NCBI RefSeq assembly: GCF_900406815.1
Contig: NZ_OVCN01000002.1
Coordinates: 151,478-215,477, forward strand
From: Acinetobacter haemolyticus
Lineage (GTDB): Bacteria; Pseudomonadota; Gammaproteobacteria; Pseudomonadales; Moraxellaceae
Reading direction: 5' to 3'
Length of the DNA stretch: 64,000 bases
Part shown: in pieces, positions 54,744 through 62,866 of the stretch
Layout of the letters: each line of letters starts with the position of its first letter
How positions within the stretch are numbered: position 1 is the stretch's first letter
Position numbers and translations under genes: made by a program
Notes under the pieces: generated by a model
Told to the model about the DNA's origin: nothing
Database searches by the model: none
What the model saw: the letters and a program-made list of their open reading frames with translations, nothing else

Positions 54744-55670
54744 TCACTCCAAGCCTAGCTTGTCGTCTTGCGGCTGGGCAGAGCGTTGCTCTGCTTTTCC
54801 AGCCTCATCTTTAAAAATTTCTGGAATAAAAGCACGATGGAAACCATTAAAAGACTGGCTATTGGTTGCATCTGCCAATGGATACATACGTGTTCCCTGA
54901 GATGCAGCACCATCAATACGTAAAGTTACCCCTGAAACAAAAGCCGCTGCATCAGAAAGCAAATAACAAATTGCTGAAGAAATTTCAGATTCTGTACCCA
55001 TACGTTTTAACGGAACATTCCCTGCCAAACTTGGAATGATCACTTTGGCGAAGTCACCACTATAGTTGTCCATACCTGAGGAAATAATCCATCCTGGCGC
55101 AACTGCATTGACGCGCACACCCGATTTACCCCATTCTACTGAAGCCGTTTTAGTCAGGTTATCCACACCTGAGCGTGCTGCACCTGAATGCCCCATACCT
55201 GGCATACCACCCCACATATCTGCAGTCATATTGACGATGCTGCCCCCATGTTTAGCCATCCATTGGTTATAGGCTTCACGCATTAAATAGAATGTCGAAT
55301 GCAAGTTATTGCGAACCACAGCATCAAAGCCATTAGCAGAAATATTTTCCAATGCCGAAGGAAATTGCCCACCTGCGTTATTCACTAAACCATCGAGCTT
55401 GCCAAATTTTTCAACGACTTTAGCAATCATGCTTTTGACTTGTTCTTCTTCACGGTTATCACAAACGATGAAATGGACTTTGCCACCATCTTCGCTAATT
55501 TCTGCTGCAGTTTTTTCTAACTTTTCAATTTTTCGACCTGTAATCACGACTTGAGCACCTAGAGATGCCAACTCATGTGCTGTACAGCGTCCAATACCTG
55601 AGCCGCCACCTGTGACGATAATCACTTTGTCGGCAAATGCATCTGCTCTGAAAATTGATTGATAACCCAT
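54744..55670 (-). CDS. atuB: Short-chain dehydrogenase/reductase of PECR type, AtuB position
   Basis: 308 residues. A Rossmann fold with VTGGGSGIGR at 19-28 and LVNNAGGQFPSA is clear. The expected YxxxK is replaced by the SGAAR pattern (GHSGAARSGVDNLTKT). The same sequence occurs in peroxisomal trans-2-enoyl-CoA reductase, which lacks the usual catalytic pair, and the following GVRVNAVAPGWI is typical of that group. In the Pseudomonas atu cluster AtuB has this place. A reduction or isomerisation of an acyl-CoA is likely, but the reaction is not proven. Starts 18 bases after the atuA stop and ends nine bases before atuC. Confidence 0.75.
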   Translation of the reverse strand: MGYQSIFRADAFADKVIIVTGGGSGIGRCTAHELASLGAQVVITGRKIEKLEKTAAEISEDGGKVHFIVCDNREEEQVKSMIAKVVEKFGKLDGLVNNAGGQFPSALENISANGFDAVVRNNLHSTFYLMREAYNQWMAKHGGSIVNMTADMWGGMPGMGHSGAARSGVDNLTKTASVEWGKSGVRVNAVAPGWIISSGMDNYSGDFAKVIIPSLAGNVPLKRMGTESEISSAICYLLSDAAAFVSGVTLRIDGAASQGTRMYPLADATNSQSFNGFHRAFIPEIFKDEAGKAEQRSAQPQDDKLGLE

Positions 55671-55688
55671 TTGATTTACATCCCTTAC

Positions 55689-57494
55689 TTATTTTTCTAA
55701 CAATTTTGCTGGTACTTTGACTGGCATATCTAACAATTGCTGTGCAAAAGCCTTACCTTGTGGATCAATACGTAAACTTGCAATCCCACCGCCACCTAAT
55801 GCATTTTCCAACATAAAATTCAGTGCATTCATCGCAGGCAATTCATAACGAATGACCTTTGATTTTGCTGGATCTAAAACATGCTGCATATAGTCTGAAA
55901 CATTGGCTTCAGTGAGTGCTGCTCGAATCCAAGGCAAATAGTCTGCTTTACGGGCAATCACTCCAATATTGCTATGGTTGCCTTTATCCCCACTACGAGC
56001 ATGAGCGATCTCAATCAAAGGCACTTCGATTTCGTCACCTTGATAAGTTGCGACTTCACCAGTTGGATGGGGAACGAAATCCTGCTTTGGTGAGCCAGTT
56101 GGAATCTCAACGGCATGTCGCTGACCTGCAAAATCAACCTCAACCTTGATTTGATCTTTATCAATCAGGAAAGAGAACAATTTCACGACTGCAGAAGCTT
56201 TAGGACGACCACCGACAATGCCCGCTAATGCAGGGGCCATACCTGTGGAAGCTTGTGCGATTTCCGAAGCGAAGAACATACACGCTTCTTTAAACATATG
56301 TTTGACCGCAATTTTAACCACAACTTCACGGCTTTCTTTAATGCGTGCATGTGCCCCATAGGTACTTTCAACACCTAAAATTTCGATCGATTTTTCTGTA
56401 AATGGAGGAACAGAACGTAAAGCCAATACACGCTCACATTTATTAATAATGGCATTGGCAATCGTTTGTGCTTTCTCAGGCGCTTCGCGACCTGCGATTA
56501 AGAAACTGACTAAAACACGATAACCGTCGGCATAAGTGGCACTCACTTTATATTGTTGAGTTGGTGCTCGACCTGTTGCACCTGTGACTTTAACTCGATC
56601 ATCACCCACTTGTTCTAAATGGACTTGACTAAAATCAGCTGTCACATCAGGAAGTAGATAGGCTTGTGGATTGCCAATTTCATAAACGATTTGCTCTGCG
56701 ACCGTTGCCGTCGACACCAAACCACCTGTACCTTGTGGTTTAGTTACAACAAAAGAGGAGTCTGCACTGACTTCTACAATTGGAAAGCCCATGTTGTCAA
56801 AGCCTTGTACCAAACGCCAATCAGTAAAATTACCACCCGTACATTGAGCACCACACTCAATCACATGCCCAGCCAATGAACCTTGTGCGAGTTTGTCATA
56901 GTCATCCAATGACCATTTGTATTCATGCAACAACGGTGCAAGAACCACAGCTGAATCAACAACACGACCTGTAATCACAATATCCGCGCCTAAATCCAAA
57001 GCGTCACGAATAGCGACAGCCCCTAAATAGGCATTACTGCTCGCCACATACGCAGGCAAAGACTCACCATTAAACATTTCTTTGATATTTTTTTGCTGTA
57101 GTTCTGCGTGCTTTGGCAATACGTCATCACCAAGTACCACCGCAACTTTTAAATCCAAGCCTTTTTCATCAATGATTTTTTGTAAAGCATCCCGACAAGC
57201 TAAGGGATTCACGCCCCCTGCATTACTGATCACTTTGATTTTCTTCTCAGCAATTTTATTAATCAGTGGAGACATCACGTGACTAACAAAATCCAACGCA
57301 TAGCCATGATTTGGATCAGTCATCATTGCTTTAGCCATGATTGACATGGTAATTTCAGATAGATAATCAAAGACTAAATAATCAATATCACTCAGATGTA
57401 CCAACTGAAAAGCGGCCGTATTGGTATCGCCCCAAAATCCTGAAGCACATCCGATTTTTACTGGCTTTTGGTCATCCTGCTTGACGCTTGTCAT
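55689..57494 (-). CDS. atuA: Acyclic terpene utilisation protein AtuA (DUF1446 family)
   Basis: 601 residues from the ATG at 57494; an extension to 57539 would run through the operator and -10 region and was rejected. The N-terminal part reads VKIGCASGFWGDTNTAAFQLVHLSDIDYLVFDYLSEITMSIMAKAM, and the rest is of the AtuA type with GVNPLACRDAL, GRVVDSAVVLAPL, GGNFTDW and the late IAHARSGDKGNHSNIGV. AtuA is needed for growth of Pseudomonas on citronellol and geraniol; its enzymatic step is not settled. It is the first gene of the operon, under one palindromic operator, and the clearest pointer to terpene breakdown. Confidence 0.88.
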   Translation of the reverse strand: MTSVKQDDQKPVKIGCASGFWGDTNTAAFQLVHLSDIDYLVFDYLSEITMSIMAKAMMTDPNHGYALDFVSHVMSPLINKIAEKKIKVISNAGGVNPLACRDALQKIIDEKGLDLKVAVVLGDDVLPKHAELQQKNIKEMFNGESLPAYVASSNAYLGAVAIRDALDLGADIVITGRVVDSAVVLAPLLHEYKWSLDDYDKLAQGSLAGHVIECGAQCTGGNFTDWRLVQGFDNMGFPIVEVSADSSFVVTKPQGTGGLVSTATVAEQIVYEIGNPQAYLLPDVTADFSQVHLEQVGDDRVKVTGATGRAPTQQYKVSATYADGYRVLVSFLIAGREAPEKAQTIANAIINKCERVLALRSVPPFTEKSIEILGVESTYGAHARIKESREVVVKIAVKHMFKEACMFFASEIAQASTGMAPALAGIVGGRPKASAVVKLFSFLIDKDQIKVEVDFAGQRHAVEIPTGSPKQDFVPHPTGEVATYQGDEIEVPLIEIAHARSGDKGNHSNIGVIARKADYLPWIRAALTEANVSDYMQHVLDPAKSKVIRYELPAMNALNFMLENALGGGGIASLRIDPQGKAFAQQLLDMPVKVPAKLLEK

Positions 57495-57525
57495 GAGCTT
57501 TCTCATTATTATTAAAAACAACACA

Positions 57526-57555
57526 ACATTACCAAGCAAGTGCTTGGTTTGTAAA
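57526..57555 (-). promoter_or_regulatory. Promoter of the atu operon with embedded operator
   Basis: On the minus strand TTTACA (57550-57555) and TAATGT (57526-57531) lie 18 bases apart. The operator palindrome at 57531-57548 occupies the spacer, the usual place for a repressor to block polymerase. Confidence 0.55.
57531..57548. promoter_or_regulatory. AtuR operator 1 (palindrome, atuA side)
   Basis: A perfect 8-base inverted repeat with a two-base centre: accaagca-ag-tgcttggt. It is one of three related sites in this window and lies beside the divergent TetR gene. TetR-type repressors bind such palindromes. Confidence 0.75.
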
Positions 57556-57595
57556 GTGCATAATGATATGCTGTATTAGCAAAAACAGACAAATT

Positions 57596-57609
57596 CAAGC
57601 AAATGCTTG
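57596..57609. promoter_or_regulatory. AtuR operator 2 (palindrome, atuR side)
   Basis: caagca-aa-tgcttg, a perfect 6-base inverted repeat with the same core as operator 1. It lies 77 bases before the atuR start, so it probably mediates autoregulation. A possible -10 box (TTATAA, 57610-57615) abuts it. Confidence 0.7.
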
Positions 57610-57685
57610 TTATAAAAAGATAAGACAATTCATGAAATGAATTTTGTTACAATACACTTTGATAAGACGGGATAGACGGACAGGC

Positions 57686-58288
57686 ATGATCGCAACTTCA
57701 ATTGAGCAAATACCTAAAATCGTATGTTTTGACGATAGCCCACGTGGACGTTTGCTCTTAGGTGCCGCGTATCTGTTTTATAAGCAAGGATATGATAAAA
57801 CTACGGTTCGCCAACTTGGTGAATTTATTGGTATTCAATCAGGTAGTCTCTTTCATCACTTTAAAAGTAAAGATGACATTCTTGCTACTGTGATGGAGCA
57901 AACCATTATTTATAACTTCGCAAGGCTTAAAGAAGCGGCTGAACGATCAAATGATCCTGAACAGCAATTGCGTGATTTAATCAGAGCCGAATTAATCTCA
58001 ATTACTGGTGATACTGGTGCGGCTATGGCGGTGCTGGTTCATGAATGGTTTGCGCTTTCTAAAGAAAAACAAGAATACCTTTTGAAAATGCGTAATGAAT
58101 ATGAGCAAGTCTGGCTTGATGTGATTGAAAAATTACGCACTCTAGGCAAAGTCAAACATGATGCATTTATTTGGCGACGTTTGGTCGGTGGTTCTATTTC
58201 GTGGACGGTGACTTGGTACCGACCTGAAGGTAAAGTTAAGATTGACGAGTTAACTGAAATGGTTTGGGAAATGGCGCTAGCGAAATAA
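57686..58288 (+). CDS. atuR: TetR-family regulator of the atu cluster
   Basis: 200 residues from the ATG at 57686 (MIATSIEQIPKIVCFD); an extension to 57644 is possible but starts with TTG and has no site. The N-terminal helix-turn-helix reads LGAAYLFYKQGYDKTTVRQLGEFIGIQSGSLFHHFKSKDDIL, the TetR pattern. The rest is a ligand-binding helical domain with VHEWFALSKEKQEYL. It is divergent from atuA with 191 bases between starts that hold two copies of one palindrome, so it most likely represses the operon until an acyl-CoA or terpenoid intermediate binds. Confidence 0.85.
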   Translation: MIATSIEQIPKIVCFDDSPRGRLLLGAAYLFYKQGYDKTTVRQLGEFIGIQSGSLFHHFKSKDDILATVMEQTIIYNFARLKEAAERSNDPEQQLRDLIRAELISITGDTGAAMAVLVHEWFALSKEKQEYLLKMRNEYEQVWLDVIEKLRTLGKVKHDAFIWRRLVGGSISWTVTWYRPEGKVKIDELTEMVWEMALAK

Positions 58289-58303
58289 TATTATTAATAA
58301 AGA

Positions 58304-58774
58304 ATGTTTATGAAATTAGAAAATCTAAATGTAATAGAATCTGATAATGAGTTTTATAACTGTGTAGTTGCCCTTCCTTGGTATGGTAAAACGACTAATG
58401 TATATGTTCGTTTTGAAAATGATGATGATGCTCAGCCAACACAAAAACAACTACAAGCATTTAAAGAATTATTAAATGAAGCACCACAAATCTTTGAAAA
58501 ATTAGAAGAACAATTATTTGCTTACTATCAAGAACAAAGAGAAGATAATAAATATGAAGACTATTATGAAGAGTTTTTTTCTGAGTTAAAATCTCCAAAA
58601 GATCTTGAAAAACATATATATTTCCATTCTATAAAGGTATCTTATTATGATGAAGACTGGAGTAAATTTATAGGACTCATCATGGATTGTGATTGGGACA
58701 AACAACTGGGCGTTGGCGTTATGTTAATTAAAAATAAAGTTCGTGAAATTAATGTTCAAGATATTGTTCTATAA
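58304..58774 (+). CDS. Small unknown protein, immunity-like composition
   Basis: 156 residues (150 from the ATG at 58310). It is acidic, rich in Glu, Asp, Tyr, Asn and Lys, with a compact single-domain look: FYNCVVALPWYGKTTNVYVRF, then QLQAFKELLNEAPQIFEKLEEQLFAYYQEQ, and a C-terminal strand set VGVMLIKNKVREINVQDIVL. Such charge, size and layout recall DUF6985-like or Imm-type proteins found beside polymorphic toxins. AT content is higher than in the flanking atu genes. No toxin gene is near, so if it is an immunity gene it is an orphan. No function is claimed. Confidence 0.5.
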   Translation: MFMKLENLNVIESDNEFYNCVVALPWYGKTTNVYVRFENDDDAQPTQKQLQAFKELLNEAPQIFEKLEEQLFAYYQEQREDNKYEDYYEEFFSELKSPKDLEKHIYFHSIKVSYYDEDWSKFIGLIMDCDWDKQLGVGVMLIKNKVREINVQDIVL

Positions 58775-58839
58775 TTTTTTAACTAAGACTGATTAATAAT
58801 ACATAAAAATTATGACTACAAAGGACTAATTTTATAATT

Positions 58840-59238
58840 ATGAATTTTGATTATGTTCAACTTTCTCAATCTAAAAGCTATAAAATCATTCATCTTTATG
58901 AGAGCGCATATATAGCACCTTTACAATCTAGCGATATCAATCAATACATAGAGATAGGTGATTTTTATGGGAATCCAGAAGTCGCTATCATTGATAAAAA
59001 TGAGAAGTGGTGTGCAGTCGGTGGATGTGGACTTATCATTTACTTTATTCAAGAACCATTTATCCCTTATCAATATGATCAAGAAAGTTCTCAATATTTT
59101 GAACTACATAGAAATCCACCATCTATATGGTGGATAACTTCATTGCAGCAAATCACAACTTCAAAAATATTAATCACTTTAGAAAGTACTGAAATTTGGA
59201 TACTAGATGTTTATTCAAAGCAAATCAGCAACAAGTAA
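58840..59238 (+). CDS. Small unknown protein, possible orphan immunity gene
   Basis: 132 residues, AT-rich. The protein shows IHLYESAYIAPL, EIGDFYGNPEVAIIDKNEKWCAVGGCGLIIYF, and IWWITSLQQITTSKILITLESTEIWILD. Such a string of beta strands with Trp, Tyr and acidic residues occurs in many small immunity or SMI1-like proteins, but no family is assigned. It follows the previous small gene by 65 bases on the same strand. Together they interrupt the atu region between atuR and the acyl-CoA dehydrogenases. Confidence 0.5.
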   Translation: MNFDYVQLSQSKSYKIIHLYESAYIAPLQSSDINQYIEIGDFYGNPEVAIIDKNEKWCAVGGCGLIIYFIQEPFIPYQYDQESSQYFELHRNPPSIWWITSLQQITTSKILITLESTEIWILDVYSKQISNK

Positions 59239-59274
59239 AGATTTAGTTAATTAGCAAACCTTTAAACATTTTAG

Positions 59275-60447
59275 TTAATATCCTAACTGCTTACTAATCA
59301 AATCCTTCATAATTTCTTCAGCGCCACCACCAATCATATTCACCTTCACTTCACGATAAATACGTTCGGACTTCATACCTCGCATAAAACCCATACCCCC
59401 TAAGGTCTGTACCGCAGCATCCGCACAAAACTGCATGGTTCGTGTTGCGACATTCTTAAGCATCGAAATCTGTGCAATGAGTTCACTACCTTGCAGTTCC
59501 TTTTTTCCCATACGATATGCAGTATCTTCCAATAACGCACGTGTAGCTGTAAGTTGCGTGGCCATATCGACAAGTTTATGACGTACCACTTGATGATCAA
59601 TTAAGCGCTTACCAAAGGTTTTACGTTGTTGTGCCCATTCTAAAGCTTCTTCATAGCAAACCAATGCATAACCATAGGCTATTGCTCCTAACCAAAAACG
59701 CTCCATATTAAAGTTATTCATAATCACTTTAAAACCAGTATTTTCTTCACCCAATAAATGGCTTACAGGCACCTTAACTTCATCAAAATGTAGGTGTGCT
59801 GTGTCAGAAGCCCACCATCCCATCTTTTTTAAAGGTGATTTTGTAATCCCTTCGCTATGCGCATCCATCAAAAGCATCGAGATCCCTTTTGGACCTTGTC
59901 CATTCGGATCTGTACGTACTGCAACCGTATAATAATCAGCTCGAATACCCGAAGTAATAAAGGTTTTCTCCCCACTCACAATATAATAATCTCCGTCACG
60001 AACCGCTTTGGTTTTTAAAGCGGCAACGTCGGAACCACCACTCGGTTCAGTAATCGCTAAGGCTGAAATTTTTTCACCTGCAATAATTTGCGGCATCACT
60101 GTATTTCGTATCTCAGGACGCGCAAAGTGATGAATCGGCGGTGTACCAATGCTATGAATCATCAATGAAATATGAACCCCACCCGATGCTGCTTTTGCCA
60201 TCTCAATTGCAGCAAGCAATACATGAAATGCATCAGCTTCAGGAATTCCACCATGTTCTGCATCAAAACCTAAACCCAGCAAACCAACACTCGCGGCCTT
60301 TTGATAAAGTTCTCGCGGAAAGGTGCCTGCTTCATCCCATTCATTTACATAGGGTGAGATTTCTTTTTCAACAAAGCGTTTAACACTGTCTGCAAAAGCC
60401 AGATGTTCAGATGTGTAATAAATTGGGTTAAGTGATAAACCATCCAT
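59275..60447 (-). CDS. Citronellyl-CoA dehydrogenase-like acyl-CoA dehydrogenase, copy A
   Basis: 390 residues. A complete acyl-CoA dehydrogenase: N-terminal helical domain (ISPYVNEWDEAGTFPRELYQKAASVG), SALAITEPSGGSDVAALKT, GEKTFITSGIRADYY, a C-terminal domain with RQTFGK-type WAQQRKTFGKRLIDHQ and TLGGMGFMRGMKSERIYREV, and IGGGAEEIMKDL. It is closely related to the next gene, with long identical stretches at the C-terminus, and less to atuD. The substrate is unknown; the link to an AtuR-like operator upstream of copy B suggests branched or terpenoid acyl-CoA. It is convergent with the small gene at 58840. Confidence 0.78.
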   Translation of the reverse strand: MDGLSLNPIYYTSEHLAFADSVKRFVEKEISPYVNEWDEAGTFPRELYQKAASVGLLGLGFDAEHGGIPEADAFHVLLAAIEMAKAASGGVHISLMIHSIGTPPIHHFARPEIRNTVMPQIIAGEKISALAITEPSGGSDVAALKTKAVRDGDYYIVSGEKTFITSGIRADYYTVAVRTDPNGQGPKGISMLLMDAHSEGITKSPLKKMGWWASDTAHLHFDEVKVPVSHLLGEENTGFKVIMNNFNMERFWLGAIAYGYALVCYEEALEWAQQRKTFGKRLIDHQVVRHKLVDMATQLTATRALLEDTAYRMGKKELQGSELIAQISMLKNVATRTMQFCADAAVQTLGGMGFMRGMKSERIYREVKVNMIGGGAEEIMKDLISKQLGY

Positions 60448-60540
60448 GCCTTTTTCCTAAATTATTATTTAACTCATTCTTGTTATACGGATAAGGCTTT
60501 AAACCAACTTCCTCTTGATTCAAAGCCTTTAAAATATGTA

Positions 60541-61704
60541 TTAATAGCCCAGTTGGCGACTGGCAAGATCTTTCATGATTTCCTCTGCCCCACCACCAAT
60601 CATGTTGACTTTCACTTCACGATAAATACGTTCTGATTTCGTACCACGCATAAAGCCCATACCGCCTAATGTCTGTACCGCAGCATCAGCACAGAATTGC
60701 ATAGTTTGTGTTGCAACATTCTTAAGCATACAAATTTGCGCAATCAGTTCATTACCCTGCAATTCAGGTTTTCCTAAACGGTAGGCTGTATCTTCCAATA
60801 ACGCACGAGTTGAAGTTAAACGAGTCGCCATATCTACTAGCTTGTGACGAACGACTTGATGATCAACTAAGCGTTTGCCAAAAGTTTGTCGTTGTTTTGC
60901 CCAATCTAAGGCCTCCTCATAACAAGTCAGAGCAAAGCCGTAACTACTTGCTGCGAGAAAAAAACGCTCCATATTGAAGTTGTTCATAATCACTAGGAAG
61001 CCCATATTTTCAGGACCCAATAAATTACTAGCGGGGACTTTGACATTGTCAAAATGTAGATGTGCAGTATCTGAAGCCCACCAACCCATTTTATCTAGTT
61101 TTGATTTTGTAATGCCTTCACTATGTGCATCAATCAGCAGCATTGAAATACCATTTGCCCCTTTTGCATTCGGATCGGTACGTACTGCCACTGAATAATA
61201 ATCCGCTCGCATTCCTGATGTGATAAAGGTTTTTTCACCACTTACCAGAAAATAATCACCTTCGCGTACAGCCTTGGTTTTAAGTGATGCAACATCTGAT
61301 CCACCACCAGGTTCAGTAATTGCCAAGGCAGAAATTTTCTCTCCCGATAAAATCTGAGGCAGGACTTGAGCTTTAACTTCCTCATTTGCAAAATGCTGAA
61401 TCGGCGGTGCACCAATGGTATGTGATAATAAAGAAGCTGCTAAGCCACCCGACGCGCATTTTGCCAGCTCAATAGAAGCTAACAGCGTATAAAATGCATC
61501 TGTTCCAGCAATCCCACCATATTGTTCTTCAAAACCTAGTCCCAACAAACCAATATCTGCGGCTTTTTTATATAGCTCTCTAGGAAAGGTTTCACTTTCA
61601 TCCCATTCATTTATGAAAGGTGAAATCTCTTTCTCTACGAAACGTTGAACAGTCTTAGCAAATTCAAGATGCTGCTCGTTGTAGTATAAAGGGTTTAGCT
61701 GCAT
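60541..61704 (-). CDS. Citronellyl-CoA dehydrogenase-like acyl-CoA dehydrogenase, copy B
   Basis: 387 residues, a tandem paralogue of copy A with the same motifs: ISPFINEWDESETFPRELYKKAADIG, SALAITEPGGGSDVASLKT, GEKTFITSGMRADYY, WAKQRQTFGKRLVDHQ, TLGGMGFMRGTKSERIYREV and IGGGAEEIMKDL. Of the two it is nearer to the operator. An imperfect copy of the AtuR palindrome lies 68-85 bases upstream, with a possible promoter over it. Copy A follows after 93 bases, probably on the same transcript. Recent tandem duplication, followed by divergence, explains the pair. Confidence 0.8.
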   Translation of the reverse strand: MQLNPLYYNEQHLEFAKTVQRFVEKEISPFINEWDESETFPRELYKKAADIGLLGLGFEEQYGGIAGTDAFYTLLASIELAKCASGGLAASLLSHTIGAPPIQHFANEEVKAQVLPQILSGEKISALAITEPGGGSDVASLKTKAVREGDYFLVSGEKTFITSGMRADYYSVAVRTDPNAKGANGISMLLIDAHSEGITKSKLDKMGWWASDTAHLHFDNVKVPASNLLGPENMGFLVIMNNFNMERFFLAASSYGFALTCYEEALDWAKQRQTFGKRLVDHQVVRHKLVDMATRLTSTRALLEDTAYRLGKPELQGNELIAQICMLKNVATQTMQFCADAAVQTLGGMGFMRGTKSERIYREVKVNMIGGGAEEIMKDLASRQLGY

Positions 61705-61751
61705 ATTCTGCTTCCTAGCAATTATTGATCATTGTTTATTGAATGAGCACT

Positions 61752-61789
61752 AAAGTAGCAAAACCAGAAAAACCGAGCAAGCGCTTGGC
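61752..61789 (-). promoter_or_regulatory. Candidate promoter and AtuR operator 3
   Basis: accgagca-ag-cgcttggc (61772-61789) agrees with operator 1 at 15 of 18 bases. On the minus strand TTGCTC (61775-61780), 17-base spacer and TACTTT (61752-61757) form a possible promoter whose -35 box overlaps the palindrome centre. It would control the acyl-CoA dehydrogenase pair. Confidence 0.55.
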
Positions 61790-61838
61790 AAAATTAAAAG
61801 TAAAAAAACACGTCAAAAACAGCGAAAGAACCATAAAA

Positions 61839-62402
61839 CTATATTTTTAATCGTCCACGAAATCCCCGGCTCGCATAATAAGATTGCGCGCCATTATGAT
61901 AGGTAAAAACTCGTCCATAACGACTATCACAAAAGATAGCACCCCCTAAAGCTCTTACATCTACTGGCGTTTTGACCCAGCTCGAGGTTTTTAAATCAAA
62001 ATGTTCTACTGCTTGTAACTGCTTATATTGCTCTTCTGTGAGCAATTCAATTCCCATGGCCTCGGCCACATCGACCGCATTATTTTCAGGCTTATGTTCT
62101 TTACGTGCATCTAAAGCTGCCTTGTCGTAGCATAAACTTCTACGTCCTTTCGGAGATTCTACTGAACAATCATAAAATATGATTTCTGATGACTTTGCAT
62201 CCAATAAAATGATGTCTGGCTCGCCACCTGTTTCTTCCATCTGATGGAGTGACCATAACTTTTCTGGCTGCTGCTCTAATCGATCTTCAATATCAGACCA
62301 ACTCAGGTTTTTATGACGATGCATATTTTGCTCAAAACGCTGCTTTAATATATCTAATAACGTTGCGACTTGTTCAAGGTCTAACTTTTTATTTTTGGTC
62401 AT
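61839..62402 (-). CDS. DUF4256 domain protein
   Basis: 187 residues filled by one DUF4256 domain: LLDILKQRFEQNMHRHKNLSWSDIEDRL, LWSLHQMEETGGEPDIILL, YDCSVESPKGRRSLCYDKAAL and the terminal VRALGGAIFCDSRYGRVFTYHNGAQSYYASRGFRG. The domain is widespread among bacteria and yeast without an assigned reaction. It has no signal peptide. It lies alone among minus-strand genes. Confidence 0.85.
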   Translation of the reverse strand: MTKNKKLDLEQVATLLDILKQRFEQNMHRHKNLSWSDIEDRLEQQPEKLWSLHQMEETGGEPDIILLDAKSSEIIFYDCSVESPKGRRSLCYDKAALDARKEHKPENNAVDVAEAMGIELLTEEQYKQLQAVEHFDLKTSSWVKTPVDVRALGGAIFCDSRYGRVFTYHNGAQSYYASRGFRGRLKI

Positions 62403-62424
62403 TTTTATACTCTAAACTTTATAG

Positions 62425-62772
62425 CTATACCGAACGTCCATCAAAATGATTGATCTTGATATTTTCCAGATCCAGATCATCAATACAACACACATTGATT
62501 GCACATATGGTATTCCCTTGAGGATCCACACCCATTGCATAGGGATGAATACCACAGACCTTGCAAAAATGATGGTTGATCATATGCTTATTAAATTGAT
62601 AAGTCGCCTGATCATCGTCTTCCACAATAATCTCAACTTCACTCTTAGGTAAAAACCAGAGTAAAGAACCTTTTTTCTGACAAATTGAACAATTACAAGA
62701 CAATGCTTCAGTGAGTTCACCCTGTGCAATGAAGGTGATTTTTCCACAATGACAGCTTCCTTGATATTTCAT
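62425..62772 (-). CDS. GFA (glutathione-dependent formaldehyde-activating) family protein
   Basis: 115 residues. A zinc-binding fold with paired cysteines: CHC at 7-9, CNCSIC at 26-31 and a later FCKVCG. The spacing matches the GFA/CENP-V family. Members bind zinc; a general role in formaldehyde detoxification has been disputed. It precedes the DUF4256 gene by 22 bases and may be cotranscribed with it. The substrate cannot be told. Confidence 0.85.
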   Translation of the reverse strand: MKYQGSCHCGKITFIAQGELTEALSCNCSICQKKGSLLWFLPKSEVEIIVEDDDQATYQFNKHMINHHFCKVCGIHPYAMGVDPQGNTICAINVCCIDDLDLENIKINHFDGRSV

Positions 62773-62866
62773 GTTCTTTTCTCTTTTTAGTTATTAGCTA
62801 GTTTTAGTCTATTCTGACTTAAAATTCAAATGAAGCAGTGTTGATAAATTTTATTTAAGATAAAGT

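Noticed and set aside
60494..60530. Inverted repeat aaggcttt / aaagcctt between the two acyl-CoA dehydrogenase genes as a terminator
   Set aside because: The loop is over 20 bases and no T run follows on the minus strand, so termination is not supported; the genes are better read as one transcript.
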